From Kineosporia aurantiaca JCM 3230 (GTDB lineage Bacteria > Actinomycetota > Actinomycetes > Actinomycetales > Kineosporiaceae), in contig JODP01000001.1 of the NCBI GenBank assembly GCA_000719025.1, positions 372,001 through 436,000 of the forward strand: a stretch of DNA of 64,000 nt. Direction: 5' to 3'. The notes under the pieces were generated by a model. That model ran no database searches and was not told where the DNA came from. It was given only the letters and a program-made list of their open reading frames with translations. Of this stretch, positions 41,235 through 49,482 are shown piece after piece. Position 1 is the stretch's first letter. Each line of letters starts with the position of its first letter. A program made the position numbers and the translations under genes.

Positions 41235-42580
41235 TGTGGCTCCTGACTCTGCTTCTCGGAGTGCTGGTGGTGCTGGCGATCACCGCCGTCACCGGCTACT
41301 TCGTGGCCCAGGAGTTCGCCTTCATGGCGGTCGACCGGTCGGCGCTGAGCGCCCGGGCCGCCGCCGGGGACGCCGCCGCCGAACGGGCGCTGCGGGTGAC
41401 CCGGCAGACCTCCTTCATGCTCTCGGGCGCCCAGCTCGGCATCACCGTCACCGGCCTGCTGGTCGGCTACGTGGCCGAGCCGCTGATCGGTGAGTCGCTG
41501 GGCCACGCGCTGGGCGGGGTCGGGGTCCCCGACGGCGTCGGCATCGCGATCGGCACCGTGCTCGCCCTGCTGTTCTCCACCCTGGTCCAGATGATCTTCG
41601 GTGAGCTGTTCCCGAAGAACCTGGCGATCGCCCGGCCCGACCAGGTGGCGCTGCGCCTGGCCGGCTCCACCGCGGGTTACCTGACCGTGTTCGGCCGGCT
41701 CATCCAGGTCTTCGACCGGGCCTCGAACCTGTTGCTGAAGGGCCTGGGGATCGAGCCGGCGCACGATGTCGAGCACTCGGCCACGGCCCGCGACCTGGAG
41801 CACATCGTCGCCGAGTCGGCCGAGAGCGGGGATCTGCCGAAGGAGCTGTCGGTGCTGCTGGACCGGATCCTCGACTTCCCCCAGCGGGACGTGCAGCACG
41901 CGATGATCCCCCGGCACGCGGTCGACGTGGTGCCCGCCGACGACCCCCTGACCCGGGTGCGCGAGCGGATGAGCACCGGCCACAGCCGGTACCCGGTGCT
42001 CGGCCCGGACGACGAGGTGCTGGGCGTGGTGCATCTGCAGGACCTGCTCCGCCTCCCTCCCGACCACAGCGGGAAAGCGTCCTCAATCATGCGTCCCGCC
42101 ACCCTGGTACCGACCACCATGCCGCTGCCCGCCCTCCTCGACCTCCTGGTCGTCCAGCGCGCCCAGCTGGCCTGCGTGCTGGACGAATACGGCGGCTTCA
42201 GCGGTCTGATCACCACCGAGGACCTGGCCGAGGAGCTGATCGGCGAGATCACCGACGAGCACGACCCGGCCACTCCTACCCCGCAGCATCAGAACGGAAC
42301 CTGGGTCCTGCCCGGCTCCACCCCGCTGGACGAGGCCGAACGCACGGTAGAGGCCGATCTGCCGCGTGGGGACTTCGAGACGCTGGCCGGCCTGGTGATC
42401 TCCCAGCACGGATCCCTGCCCGGGGTAGGCACCGTCATCAAGGTCGAACTGCCCGGCGACCCTGCGCTTTTGGCGATGGACGGAGACCCACCGGTGTTCA
42501 CCCTGGCGGCCGAGGTGATCCGGCTGGAGCGACATGTCCCGGCCGAGCTCCGTCTGAGCATCGAGGAGGCCTCGGCGTGA
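41234..42580 (+). CDS. CNNM/HlyC-type membrane protein with CBS pair and CorC/HlyC domain
   Basis: 448 residues. N-terminal DUF21 (CNNM) transmembrane domain: VVLAITAVTGYFVAQEFAFM, then QLGITVTGLLVGYVAEPLIG and GIAIGTVLALLFSTLVQMIF, followed by GELFPKNLAIARPDQVALR. Then a CBS pair (DFPQRDVQHAMIPRHAVDVV, GHSRYPVLGPDDEVLGVVHL, and ACVLDEYGGFSGLITTEDLA), and a C-terminal CorC_HlyC domain (GTWVLPGSTPLDEAERTVEA, LAGLVISQHGSLPGVGTVIK). Often annotated as hemolysin, but the family is better linked to magnesium or cobalt handling and, for some members, sodium-coupled magnesium export. It overlaps the next paralogue by 4 bp, so the two probably form a heteromer. Confidence 0.93.
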   Translation: MWLLTLLLGVLVVLAITAVTGYFVAQEFAFMAVDRSALSARAAAGDAAAERALRVTRQTSFMLSGAQLGITVTGLLVGYVAEPLIGESLGHALGGVGVPDGVGIAIGTVLALLFSTLVQMIFGELFPKNLAIARPDQVALRLAGSTAGYLTVFGRLIQVFDRASNLLLKGLGIEPAHDVEHSATARDLEHIVAESAESGDLPKELSVLLDRILDFPQRDVQHAMIPRHAVDVVPADDPLTRVRERMSTGHSRYPVLGPDDEVLGVVHLQDLLRLPPDHSGKASSIMRPATLVPTTMPLPALLDLLVVQRAQLACVLDEYGGFSGLITTEDLAEELIGEITDEHDPATPTPQHQNGTWVLPGSTPLDEAERTVEADLPRGDFETLAGLVISQHGSLPGVGTVIKVELPGDPALLAMDGDPPVFTLAAEVIRLERHVPAELRLSIEEASA

Positions 42581-43572
42581 GCAATCCCTTCGCCGTCACC
42601 GCGGTCACGATCGTCCTGCTCGGGTTCAGTGCCTTCTTCGTAGCGGTCGAGTTCGCCCTGCTCGCGGCCCGCCGGCACCGGCTGGAGGATCTGGCCGGGA
42701 CGAGCCGGGCGGCCCGGGCCGCGCTGCGCAGCTCCTCCGAACTGACCGTGCTGCTGGCCGGTTCCCAGCTCGGCATCACCGCCTGCACGCTGGCCCTGGG
42801 CGCGGTCACCAAGCCGGCCCTGCACCACTGGCTCACCCCCTGGTTCGAGTCCTGGGGTGTGGCCGAGTGGCCGGCCGACCTGGCCGGGTTCGTGCTGGCC
42901 CTGCTCCTGGTGACGTTCCTGCACCTGGTGGTCGGCGAGATGGCCCCGAAGTCCTGGGCGATCGCCCACCCGGAGACCTCGGCCGTGCGTCTGGCCCTGC
43001 CGATGCGGGCGTTCATGGCGGCCACCCGGCCTCTGCTGAACCAGTTGAACGAGATCGCCAACTGGTGCCTACGGCGGGTCGGGGTGGAACCCGCCGGGCA
43101 GGTGGCCTCGGGTCGCGATCCGGCCGCCCTGCGCAGCCTGGTCGAGCATTCGGCCAGCGTGGGGGCGCTCGAGGTGGGCTATTCGGGTCGGCTGGACAGT
43201 GCTCTGCAGCTGGAGTCGCTGACCGTCGGCGACCTGGTGCGGCGCGACCGGGGCACCACCTCGGTGCCACCGGGGTCGGACGTGCGGGCGGTTCGCGAGG
43301 CCTCGCTGGCCTCCGGCCATCTGCGGATCCTGCTCGGTACGGACGCGGTCGTGCACGTACGGGACACCCTGATGGCTCCCGACGACGCCCCGGCGCAGGC
43401 GCTGGCCCGGCCGGTCCACAGCCTCCCGGCCGAGACCAAGGTGTTCCAGGCGATCAACCAGATGCGGGAGACCCGTAACCACCTGGCCACGGTCACCGAG
43501 GCCGGCCGGTTCACCGGGGTGATCACCCTCTCGGACCTGCTGGGGCGGCTCTTCCCGGAAGCGGCCAGATGA
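42577..43572 (+). CDS. CNNM/HlyC-type membrane protein, shorter paralogue
   Basis: 331 residues. Its GTG overlaps the preceding stop (GTGA). The DUF21 domain is clear: TIVLLGFSAFFVAVEFALLA, QLGITACTLALGAVTKPALH, LAGFVLALLLVTFLHLVVGE, MAPKSWAIAHPETSAVRLAL. The CBS pair follows (LTVGDLVRRDRGTTSVPPGS, LRILLGTDAVVHVRDTLM, NHLATVTEAGRFTGVITLSD). The C-terminal CorC_HlyC domain present in the first gene is missing. This long-plus-short arrangement of adjacent CNNM genes is common in actinobacteria and points to a two-subunit ion transporter or regulator. Confidence 0.92.
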   Translation: MSNPFAVTAVTIVLLGFSAFFVAVEFALLAARRHRLEDLAGTSRAARAALRSSSELTVLLAGSQLGITACTLALGAVTKPALHHWLTPWFESWGVAEWPADLAGFVLALLLVTFLHLVVGEMAPKSWAIAHPETSAVRLALPMRAFMAATRPLLNQLNEIANWCLRRVGVEPAGQVASGRDPAALRSLVEHSASVGALEVGYSGRLDSALQLESLTVGDLVRRDRGTTSVPPGSDVRAVREASLASGHLRILLGTDAVVHVRDTLMAPDDAPAQALARPVHSLPAETKVFQAINQMRETRNHLATVTEAGRFTGVITLSDLLGRLFPEAAR

Positions 43573-43576
43573 AAGA

Positions 43577-44101
43577 ATGCGCGGCATGTCGGCGTACCGC
43601 GTCTCCTTCGTCTGCACGGGCAACATCTGCCGCTCCCCCGCCGCCGAGGTGATCCTCCGGGCCCGCGCGCAGGACGCCGGGCTGGACGTGGACGTCGACT
43701 CGGCCGGCACCGACGGCTGGCACGTGGGGGATCCGGCGGACGAGCGGGCGGTCCGGGTGATGAAGGACGCCGGTTACGACGGCTCCCGGCACGTGGCCCG
43801 GCAGTTCGACGAGAGCTGGTTCGCCGAGCGCGACCTGATCGTCGCCCTGGACCGCGGTCACGCCCGGATCCTGCACTCCCTGGCGCCGGACGAGGAGTCG
43901 GCGGCCAAGATCCGGCTGCTGCGCTCCTTCGACCCGGACCTGGAGGACGTCTCCGAGGAGGACCGCCGGATCGACGTGCCCGACCCGTACTACGACGGCA
44001 GCGCCGAGCACGTCGAGTTCACCGCGATGATCGAGCAGATCGAGGCGGCCGTGGACGGGATGGTCGACTTCCTCCAGGAGCGCACCGAGCACCCGGCCTA
44101 A
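43577..44101 (+). CDS. Low-molecular-weight protein-tyrosine-phosphatase family protein
   Basis: 174 residues from the ATG at 43577, 4 bp after the upstream stop; the ATG at 43586 is an alternative start. The P-loop CTGNICRSP (Cx5R) near the N-terminus, DSAGTDGWHVGDPADERAVR, and the general-acid loop VPDPYYDGS are all intact. Low-molecular-weight phosphatases dephosphorylate phosphotyrosine. However, members encoded next to a fructosamine 3-kinase homologue have been reported to remove phosphate from ribulosamine 5-phosphate and erythrulosamine 4-phosphate on glycated proteins. The next gene, 11 bp downstream, is just such a kinase, so deglycation is the favoured role here. Confidence 0.92.
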   Translation: MRGMSAYRVSFVCTGNICRSPAAEVILRARAQDAGLDVDVDSAGTDGWHVGDPADERAVRVMKDAGYDGSRHVARQFDESWFAERDLIVALDRGHARILHSLAPDEESAAKIRLLRSFDPDLEDVSEEDRRIDVPDPYYDGSAEHVEFTAMIEQIEAAVDGMVDFLQERTEHPA

Positions 44102-44112
44102 ACTCCTCGGCG

Positions 44113-44877
44113 ATGACGTTCACCAAACGCGATCCCCACGCCGCCGCCGGTTTCTACCAGGCGGAGGCGGCCGGTCTGCGCTGGCTGGGGTCGGCCTCCG
44201 AAGGGGTGCCGGTGGCCGAGGTGATCGAGGTGACCGACACCTCGATCACGCTGACCCGGTACCCCACGGTGACGCCCACTCCCGAGCAGGCTCGCGAGTT
44301 CGGCCGGCGACTGGCCCTCACCCATCGGGCCGGCGCACCCCACCACGGCGCGGCCCCGCCCGGCGTGACGGACGGCTTCATCGCCACCCTGCCTCTGAAA
44401 CACCTGACCGGAACCCCGCCGCACTGGGGTGACTTCTACGCGCGCTGCCGGGTCGAGCCGTTCGCCCGGGCCGCTGCGGAAGCCGGGAACCTCAGCCCGG
44501 ACGGGCTGACCAGCGTCCTCAAACTCAGCGAGCGACTGCGTGAAGGCGACCCGGAGCTCACCGGCCCCGAGGTTCCGGCGGCCCGCCTGCACGGCGACCT
44601 GTGGAGCGGGAACGTGCTCTGGCGCCCGGAAGGGCCGCTGCTGATCGATCCGGCCGCGCACGGCGGCCACCCGGAGACCGACCTGGCCATGCTCGCCCTG
44701 TTCGGCCTCCCGCACCTCGACCAGGTGCTCGACGCCTACACGAGAACCTCACCGCTGCCGGACCACTGGACCGAGCGGGTCGCTCTGCACCAGATCCACC
44801 CGCTGCTGGTTCATGCGGTCCTGTTCGGCGGATCGTACGGGGCCCAGGCGGCCCGGCTGGCGCAGACCTATGGCTGA
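44113..44877 (+). CDS. Fructosamine/ketosamine 3-kinase family protein
   Basis: 254 residues, slightly shorter than the usual 280-290. It is an aminoglycoside-phosphotransferase-like kinase fold. The N-lobe begins FTKRDPHAAAGFYQAEAAGL with the ATP-binding Lys and Glu, then PVAEVIEVTDTSITLTRYP. The catalytic loop is ARLHGDLWSGNVLWRPEGPL (HGDxWxxN), the metal-binding loop DPAAHGGHPETDLAMLALFG, and the C-terminus HQIHPLLVHAVLFGGSYG. Bacterial members phosphorylate ribulosamines and erythrulosamines on protein lysines at O3, which destabilises the adduct. With the coupled phosphatase this suggests repair of proteins glycated by sugar phosphates, fitting a strain with active pentose metabolism. 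The 3' end overlaps the DUF218 gene by 8 bp. Confidence 0.9.
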   Translation: MTFTKRDPHAAAGFYQAEAAGLRWLGSASEGVPVAEVIEVTDTSITLTRYPTVTPTPEQAREFGRRLALTHRAGAPHHGAAPPGVTDGFIATLPLKHLTGTPPHWGDFYARCRVEPFARAAAEAGNLSPDGLTSVLKLSERLREGDPELTGPEVPAARLHGDLWSGNVLWRPEGPLLIDPAAHGGHPETDLAMLALFGLPHLDQVLDAYTRTSPLPDHWTERVALHQIHPLLVHAVLFGGSYGAQAARLAQTYG

Positions 44878-45463
44878 CGACCTGCGCGGCGCCAGCATCA
44901 CCTTCGTCACCCGCCGGTGGCCGCGCCGGGTCGCCGTCGCCCTGCTGGTGCTGGGCCTGGTGATCGGGATCGGTGGCGGGCGCCTGTACTCGTTCCCCAA
45001 GGTCGACCCGGTGGACGACACGACTCGGGTGGACGCGATCCTCGCCCTGGGCGGCCGCACCGAAACGGCAACCTATGCGGTCTCTCTCGCCGAGAAGGGC
45101 GTCACTCCGGTCGTCCTGATCTCCGACCCGTATCCGCAGGAACCGGCCTTCCAGCCCATCCACGACCTGTGCGCGTCCCACCCCACCGCCTACCAGCTGA
45201 TCTGCTTCGACCCCGATCCGCGGACCACCCGGGGCGAGGCCCGGGAACTCGGGCGGCTGGCCGCCGAGCACGGCTGGAACCGGGTTGCCGTGGTGGCGGC
45301 CAAGTATCACATCAGCCGCTCCCGGACCATCGTGAAGCGGTGCTACTCGGGCCATTTGCTCATGGTCGAGGCGCCGATGAAGATCGTCCCGGTGAACTGG
45401 AGCTACCAGTACGTGCGCCAGACCCTGGGGTATCTGAAAGTGGCCTTCCAGAGAGGCTGCTGA
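44870..45463 (+). CDS. DUF218 (YdcF/SanA-like) membrane-anchored protein
   Basis: 197 residues from the ATG at 44870, which lies inside the end of the kinase gene. A basic N-terminus is followed by one TM helix (VAVALLVLGLVIGIGGG), so the domain faces outside. DUF218 motifs: VDAILALGGRTETATYAVSL, PVVLISDPYPQEPAF, DPDPRTTRGEARELGRLAAE and VVAAKYHISRSRTIVKRCYS. The family includes SanA and ElyC, linked to envelope permeability and peptidoglycan precursor handling; the biochemical activity is uncertain. Co-transcribed with the phosphatase-kinase pair, but no obvious functional link. It ends 2 bp from the convergent LuxR gene. Confidence 0.88.
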   Translation: MADDLRGASITFVTRRWPRRVAVALLVLGLVIGIGGGRLYSFPKVDPVDDTTRVDAILALGGRTETATYAVSLAEKGVTPVVLISDPYPQEPAFQPIHDLCASHPTAYQLICFDPDPRTTRGEARELGRLAAEHGWNRVAVVAAKYHISRSRTIVKRCYSGHLLMVEAPMKIVPVNWSYQYVRQTLGYLKVAFQRGC

Positions 45464-45465
45464 AA

Positions 45466-46149
45466 CTAAAGGACGCCGGCCCGGAGTGCGTAGGCGACGG
45501 CGTGTGAGCGGTTACGCAGTCCCAACCGGGCCATCACGCCGGAGAGAATGTTCTTCACCGTGCGCTCCGAGTACTGCATCCGCTCGGCAATCTCGGCGGT
45601 GTCCAGCCCGTCGGCGATCAGCGCCAGCACCTCCACCTCCCGCCGCTCCAGCCCGGAAGGCGTGAGCCCGCGCGGGATCAGCACCGAACGCTGGAGTTCG
45701 GCCATGTCCCGCACCAGCCGGCTCTGCATCTCACGGGGCAGTTCACTGCCCCCGGCCGCGACCACCCGCAGGAGCCCGGAGAATCGGGTGGCGGTGAGCT
45801 GAGGCCGCCAGATCACGCCGCGCAGGCCGACTTCCACCGCAGTGAGCAGGTCGACCTCGCCGAACCGTTCGAGGATGGCGGCGATCGGTATCTCCCGGCC
45901 GGCCGCCAGAGCGCGGATCTGGCGGAGCAACTGGGCGGTCACCGCCGCCGCGACCACCACCAGCACGTCGGCGTCGGTCAGCCGGTTCAGCGGCTGCACG
46001 GCCAGTTCGGAGCGGCGGCCGATCAGGTTCACGACTCCGGCCTCGTCCAGCCGGTCCGGGGCCAGGATGCAGATCCGCAGAGGGGCGGCGCCCTCGTCCA
46101 GGCGGGAGAGGTCGGACTGCTCGGGCAGCCGGCCCGTGGTCGCGCTCAC
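45466..46149 (-). CDS. LuxR-type regulator with degenerate receiver domain (second of tandem pair)
   Basis: 227 residues. The GTG at 46147-46149 overlaps the stop of the upstream paralogue (GTGA). The C-terminus is a NarL/FixJ helix-turn-helix: LTPSGLERREVEVLALIADG, LDTAEIAERMQYSERTVKNI, LSGVMARLGLRNRSHAVAYA. The N-terminal 130 residues have receiver-like alternation (RICILAPDRLDEAGVVNLI, ADVLVVVAAAVTAQLLRQI). The strand that should carry the phosphorylated Asp reads DVLVVVAAA and no acidic pocket is visible. It is probably not activated by phosphorylation and may be controlled by a ligand or by protein contact. The pair diverges from an NIT-sensor kinase gene, a likely partner. Confidence 0.88.
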   Translation of the reverse strand: MSATTGRLPEQSDLSRLDEGAAPLRICILAPDRLDEAGVVNLIGRRSELAVQPLNRLTDADVLVVVAAAVTAQLLRQIRALAAGREIPIAAILERFGEVDLLTAVEVGLRGVIWRPQLTATRFSGLLRVVAAGGSELPREMQSRLVRDMAELQRSVLIPRGLTPSGLERREVEVLALIADGLDTAEIAERMQYSERTVKNILSGVMARLGLRNRSHAVAYALRAGVL

Positions 46150-46805
46150 AGCACTCCCTCGCGCCAGGCGTAGGCCACCGCGTGGGTCCGGTTGCGCAGG
46201 TCCAGCCGGGAGGTCACCGCGTACAGGGTCTTCTGCACGGTGCGTTCGGAATAGGCCAGCCGCTGGGCGATCTCGGGAATCCCGAGTCCTTCGGCGAGCA
46301 GCCGGAGCACGTCCGCCTCGCGTCGGCTCGGCGCCTGGTCCGGCCCCTGACGCCGGCGGTACTCCTCCAGGTCGGCGGCCAGCCGGGCGGGCCGCGGGGT
46401 GGTGGCCACCGCCCGGATCTGCTCGGCCAGCCGCTCCGGGGTGATCTCGCGGCGCCAGAGGCAGGCCACCACGCCGAGGTCGGCCAGATCGGCGGCGCCC
46501 CCCGGGCCCGGGTTGTCGAGTACGGCCAGGATCGGCAGCCGACGGTCGCCGGAGGCGCTGCGGACCGCCGCGGTGACCTCCGGGCCCGGCGCCGGCGCCA
46601 CCAGGACCAGCAGATGCGCGTCCCCGACCCGCGAGTCCGGCACCAGCCGCAGGGACGGATGGCCGCCGAGCATGCCCTCGATCCCGGACCGGCTCAGCAG
46701 ATCGGGGGCGACCAGCGCGACCCGCACCTGGGTCGGCCCTCCGGCCAGGCTCACCGGAGGGACCTCCCGGTACCGGCCGGCCCGGGCCTGCAGGGTCTGG
46801 CTCAT
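46146..46805 (-). CDS. LuxR-type regulator with degenerate receiver domain (first of tandem pair)
   Basis: 219 residues from the ATG at 46803-46805 with GGGG upstream; a longer frame to 46859 has no SD. It is a paralogue of the following gene. The C-terminal HTH is QAPSRREADVLRLLAEGLGI, PEIAQRLAYSERTVQKTLYA, VTSRLDLRNRTHAVAYAWRE. The N-terminal part (QVRVALVAPDLLSRSGIEGM, DAHLLVLVAPAPGPEVTAAV) resembles a receiver, but HLLVLVAPAP replaces the DxxLxD-M/L-P strand, so the phospho-Asp is lost. Such tandem orphan LuxR proteins beside NIT/conservon-type kinases suggest a non-canonical output module. The 238-bp gap to the kinase holds a CCGATAC/GTATCGG dyad. Confidence 0.88.
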   Translation of the reverse strand: MSQTLQARAGRYREVPPVSLAGGPTQVRVALVAPDLLSRSGIEGMLGGHPSLRLVPDSRVGDAHLLVLVAPAPGPEVTAAVRSASGDRRLPILAVLDNPGPGGAADLADLGVVACLWRREITPERLAEQIRAVATTPRPARLAADLEEYRRRQGPDQAPSRREADVLRLLAEGLGIPEIAQRLAYSERTVQKTLYAVTSRLDLRNRTHAVAYAWREGVL

Positions 46806-47043
46806 CGTGCCCCTACCCGCGCAACCATCAGGTGTCTCCCTCTGTCGCAGCTGTGTCACCGACCGACGTCCTCAGTCCGATACACGGCTCCCCCGGGAAT
46901 CCGGTTCAACCCGGACCGGGGGGCACATTCGGGCAATCCTCGGTCCCCGACCACACCCCGCTATGGGGCGTGCCGTATCGGTGAAACAGCGCAGGTCCGA
47001 ATCTCGGGGAAGACCGGTTCACCCTCGTACCGGAGGTTGCCCC

Positions 47044-49113
47044 ATGCCTCGCCTGCCCCATTTGCCACATTGGTCGCCCCGGTCCCCCTGGTCGAGGCGC
47101 TCCGAGGGGTCTCAGCCGACTCAGCCGACTCAGCCGTCGAAGCGGCGTCGGCCGACCATCCGGCGTCAGCTCCTGATCATCGTGCTGGTGCCGTCGATCT
47201 CGCTGATCGCGATCGCCATGGCCGCCACCGGCTATCTCGCGGTGAACGCCCGCCGGCACAGTTCCCTGCAGCGCACGGTGGCCGAGGCCTCGACCCCGGC
47301 CGCGGCGGCGATCCTCGGGCTGCAGGAGGAGCGGCGACTCTCCCTGGCCCGGCTGGCGGGCGGCTACGACGGCGGCCTGGACCGGTCGCGTCAGCAGGTA
47401 CTGACGGCGCTGGACCAGGTGTCGAAGGTGGTCGGGCCGCTGGTCACCGGATCCGACTCCAGCAGCGTGCAGAACCAGCTCGGCTCCCTGACCGGCCGGG
47501 CCGAGCAGCTGCAGGACCTGCGGGCGGCGATCGACGCCAACCAGATCGACATCCCCACCGTCTACCTGACCTACAGCCACATCCTGGCCGGGTTCGGCGC
47601 CAGCCTGCGCACCGTCACCCAGGAGGCTCCGGACGCCCGCTCCACCCACGACCAGCTCACCTCGGTCGACCTGTTCTACGGGGCCGAATCGCTCTGGGGC
47701 AGCGCCGCTCTCACCGAGGTCGCGCTGCTCGGCCAGGACCTGCCCGCGCCGCTGGCCGAGGACTTCCGGGTGCGCTCGGGGGCCTACCACGCCCAGCTGG
47801 CCGCCCTCGCCGACGTGCTCGGCGACCAGGAGCGGGCCGAGCTGGAGACGATCATGAACAGCTCCAGCTACGCGCTGATCGACACGGCCGAGTCGGCCCT
47901 CGGGCGCCGGCTGGCCGGGGGCAAGGTGGCGGACTGGCCGCCGGTCGGGCTGGACGAGTGGCGGGCCGCGGTGGACCAGGTCGGGCAGGAGCTCGCCGCG
48001 CTGTACGCGGAGCACGCCCAGGCCGCGGCCGACCGCAGCAGCACCACCGTGCACCACCAGGAGGTGCGGGCCTGGGTGGTGGGCGCGGTGCTGCTGGCGA
48101 TCGGCCTGATCGTGGTGCTGGTCGCGGTGCGGCTGTCCGGTCAGGTAGCGCGGCGGCTGCGGCGATTGCGGGACGACACCCGGCAGCTGTCGAGTACCGG
48201 GTTGCCGGAGGCGATGGAGCGGCTGCGGCACGGCCAGGAACCGGGCGCCGCGATCTCGGCGCTGGAGCTCGGCGACGACGAGATCGGCGAGGTGGCCGCG
48301 GCGTTCAACGAGGCCCAGGGCATGGCGATGCGGGCGGCGACCGACGAGGCCCGCTCGCGGGCGGGCACCCGGGAGGTGTTCCTGAACATCGCCCGCCGCA
48401 CCCAGGGCATCGCCTACCAGCAGCTCAAGGTCCTCGACGAGGCTCAGGAGCACGTCGAGGACCCGACCCACCTGAGGCTGCTGTTCCAGCTGGACAGCCT
48501 GGCCACCCGGGCCCGCCGGCACGCGGAGAACCTGGTGATCCTCGGCGGCAAGCAGCCGGGGCGGCGCTGGAGCCGGCCGGTCCCGCTGATCGATGTGGTG
48601 CGCGGAGCGACCAGCGAGACCGCGAACTACGAGCAGGTTCTGGTCCGTCGCATCCCGGAGGTCTCCATCGCGGCCGACAAGGCCGCCGACGTCATCCACA
48701 TTCTCGCCGAGCTGATCGACAACGCGACCAGTTTCGGGCCTCCGCGGGCGACCGTGGAGGTGCGGGGCGAGATCGTCGGGCGCGGGCTGGTGCTGGAGGT
48801 CGAGGACCGGGGGCTGGGGATCCCGGCCGACCAGCGCGTGGAGTTCAACCGGCAGTTGCGCGACGCACCGGACTTCGCCGACCTGGCGCTGTCGGCCGAC
48901 ACCCGCCTCGGCCTGTTCGTGGTCGGGCGGCTGGCCACCCGTCACGAGATCCGGGTGACGCTACGCGAGTCCGGCGCCTACGGCGGAACCGTCGCGGTGG
49001 TCCTGCTGCCGCTGGCGGTCCTGGTCGAGCCGCCGGTGCTGTCCGGCGAGATCCCCGCCCTCGACCCGCTGGAGGCCCTGTCGGTGCCCGCGGTCCGGCC
49101 GCCGGGCCCGTGA
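47044..49113 (+). CDS. Sensor kinase with extracellular nitrate/nitrite-sensing (NIT) domain
   Basis: 689 residues from the ATG at 47044 (CGGAGG upstream). A Pro/Arg-rich cytosolic leader is followed by TM1 (QLLIIVLVPSISLIAIAMAA). The extracellular helical NIT domain spans about 70-310, with QEERRLSLARLAGG, DLRAAIDANQIDIPTVYLTY and HILAGFGASLRTV. TM2 (VVGAVLLAIGLIVVLVAVRL) leads to a HAMP segment, a helical region (EVFLNIARRTQGIAYQQLKV, LFQLDSLATRARRHAENLVI) and a GHKL ATPase (HILAELIDNATSFGPPRATV, LEVEDRGLGIPADQR, RLGLFVVGRLATRHEIRV). The canonical H box is not evident, as in conservon kinases. NIT domains sense nitrate and nitrite in other bacteria. The convergent nirBD-nnaR-narK genes support a nitrogen-oxide signal. 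The DUF742 gene follows after 4 bp. Confidence 0.93.
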   Translation: MPRLPHLPHWSPRSPWSRRSEGSQPTQPTQPSKRRRPTIRRQLLIIVLVPSISLIAIAMAATGYLAVNARRHSSLQRTVAEASTPAAAAILGLQEERRLSLARLAGGYDGGLDRSRQQVLTALDQVSKVVGPLVTGSDSSSVQNQLGSLTGRAEQLQDLRAAIDANQIDIPTVYLTYSHILAGFGASLRTVTQEAPDARSTHDQLTSVDLFYGAESLWGSAALTEVALLGQDLPAPLAEDFRVRSGAYHAQLAALADVLGDQERAELETIMNSSSYALIDTAESALGRRLAGGKVADWPPVGLDEWRAAVDQVGQELAALYAEHAQAAADRSSTTVHHQEVRAWVVGAVLLAIGLIVVLVAVRLSGQVARRLRRLRDDTRQLSSTGLPEAMERLRHGQEPGAAISALELGDDEIGEVAAAFNEAQGMAMRAATDEARSRAGTREVFLNIARRTQGIAYQQLKVLDEAQEHVEDPTHLRLLFQLDSLATRARRHAENLVILGGKQPGRRWSRPVPLIDVVRGATSETANYEQVLVRRIPEVSIAADKAADVIHILAELIDNATSFGPPRATVEVRGEIVGRGLVLEVEDRGLGIPADQRVEFNRQLRDAPDFADLALSADTRLGLFVVGRLATRHEIRVTLRESGAYGGTVAVVLLPLAVLVEPPVLSGEIPALDPLEALSVPAVRPPGP

Positions 49114-49117
49114 CCTA

Positions 49118-49480
49118 GTGGACGACGAAGAAGAGATCTGGATGGACGACGCGGGCGGCCGGCTGGTGCGGCCGTTCTCGATGATCCGCGGCCGGGTCCG
49201 GCCCAGTCAGCTCGACCTGGACCCGTTCCTGATGATCGCCACCCGCCCGGGGATCACCGACCCGCAGATCCCGGACCAGGAGTACGCCCGGATCCTGGAG
49301 CTCTGCCGGGAGCCGCTGTCGGTGGCCGAAGTGGCCGCCTACAGCGGGCTGCCGATGACGGTGGCCAAGGTGATCATCAGCGACCTGCTCGACAACGGTT
49401 ACCTGACCCCGGGTTCCACCGCCCCGGAACGCGACCCGGACCTGCTGATGCTGGTGCGGGAGGGCCTGCGGCGGCTGTGA
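49118..49480 (+). CDS. DUF742 protein paired with the NIT kinase
   Basis: 120 residues from a GTG 4 bp after the kinase. The typical DUF742 pattern is present: DDAGGRLVRPFSMIRGRVRP, DLDPFLMIATRPGI, an HTH-like middle (EPLSVAEVAAYSGLPMTVAK, VIISDLLDNGYLTP) and a C-terminal LMLVREGLRRL. In full conservons this protein sits between a roadblock protein and a GTPase. Here both partners (CvnB and CvnD) are absent, so the module is reduced to kinase plus DUF742. The stop is 2 bp from the convergent nirD stop, so the two transcripts probably interfere at their ends. Confidence 0.9.
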   Translation: MDDEEEIWMDDAGGRLVRPFSMIRGRVRPSQLDLDPFLMIATRPGITDPQIPDQEYARILELCREPLSVAEVAAYSGLPMTVAKVIISDLLDNGYLTPGSTAPERDPDLLMLVREGLRRL

Positions 49481-49482
49481 GG

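Noticed and set aside
46182..49118. Plus-strand frame of nearly 980 codons overlapping the LuxR genes and NIT kinase in another frame
   Set aside because: Rich in Arg/Gly/Pro, out of frame with the kinase and with no domain; GC-frame artefact.
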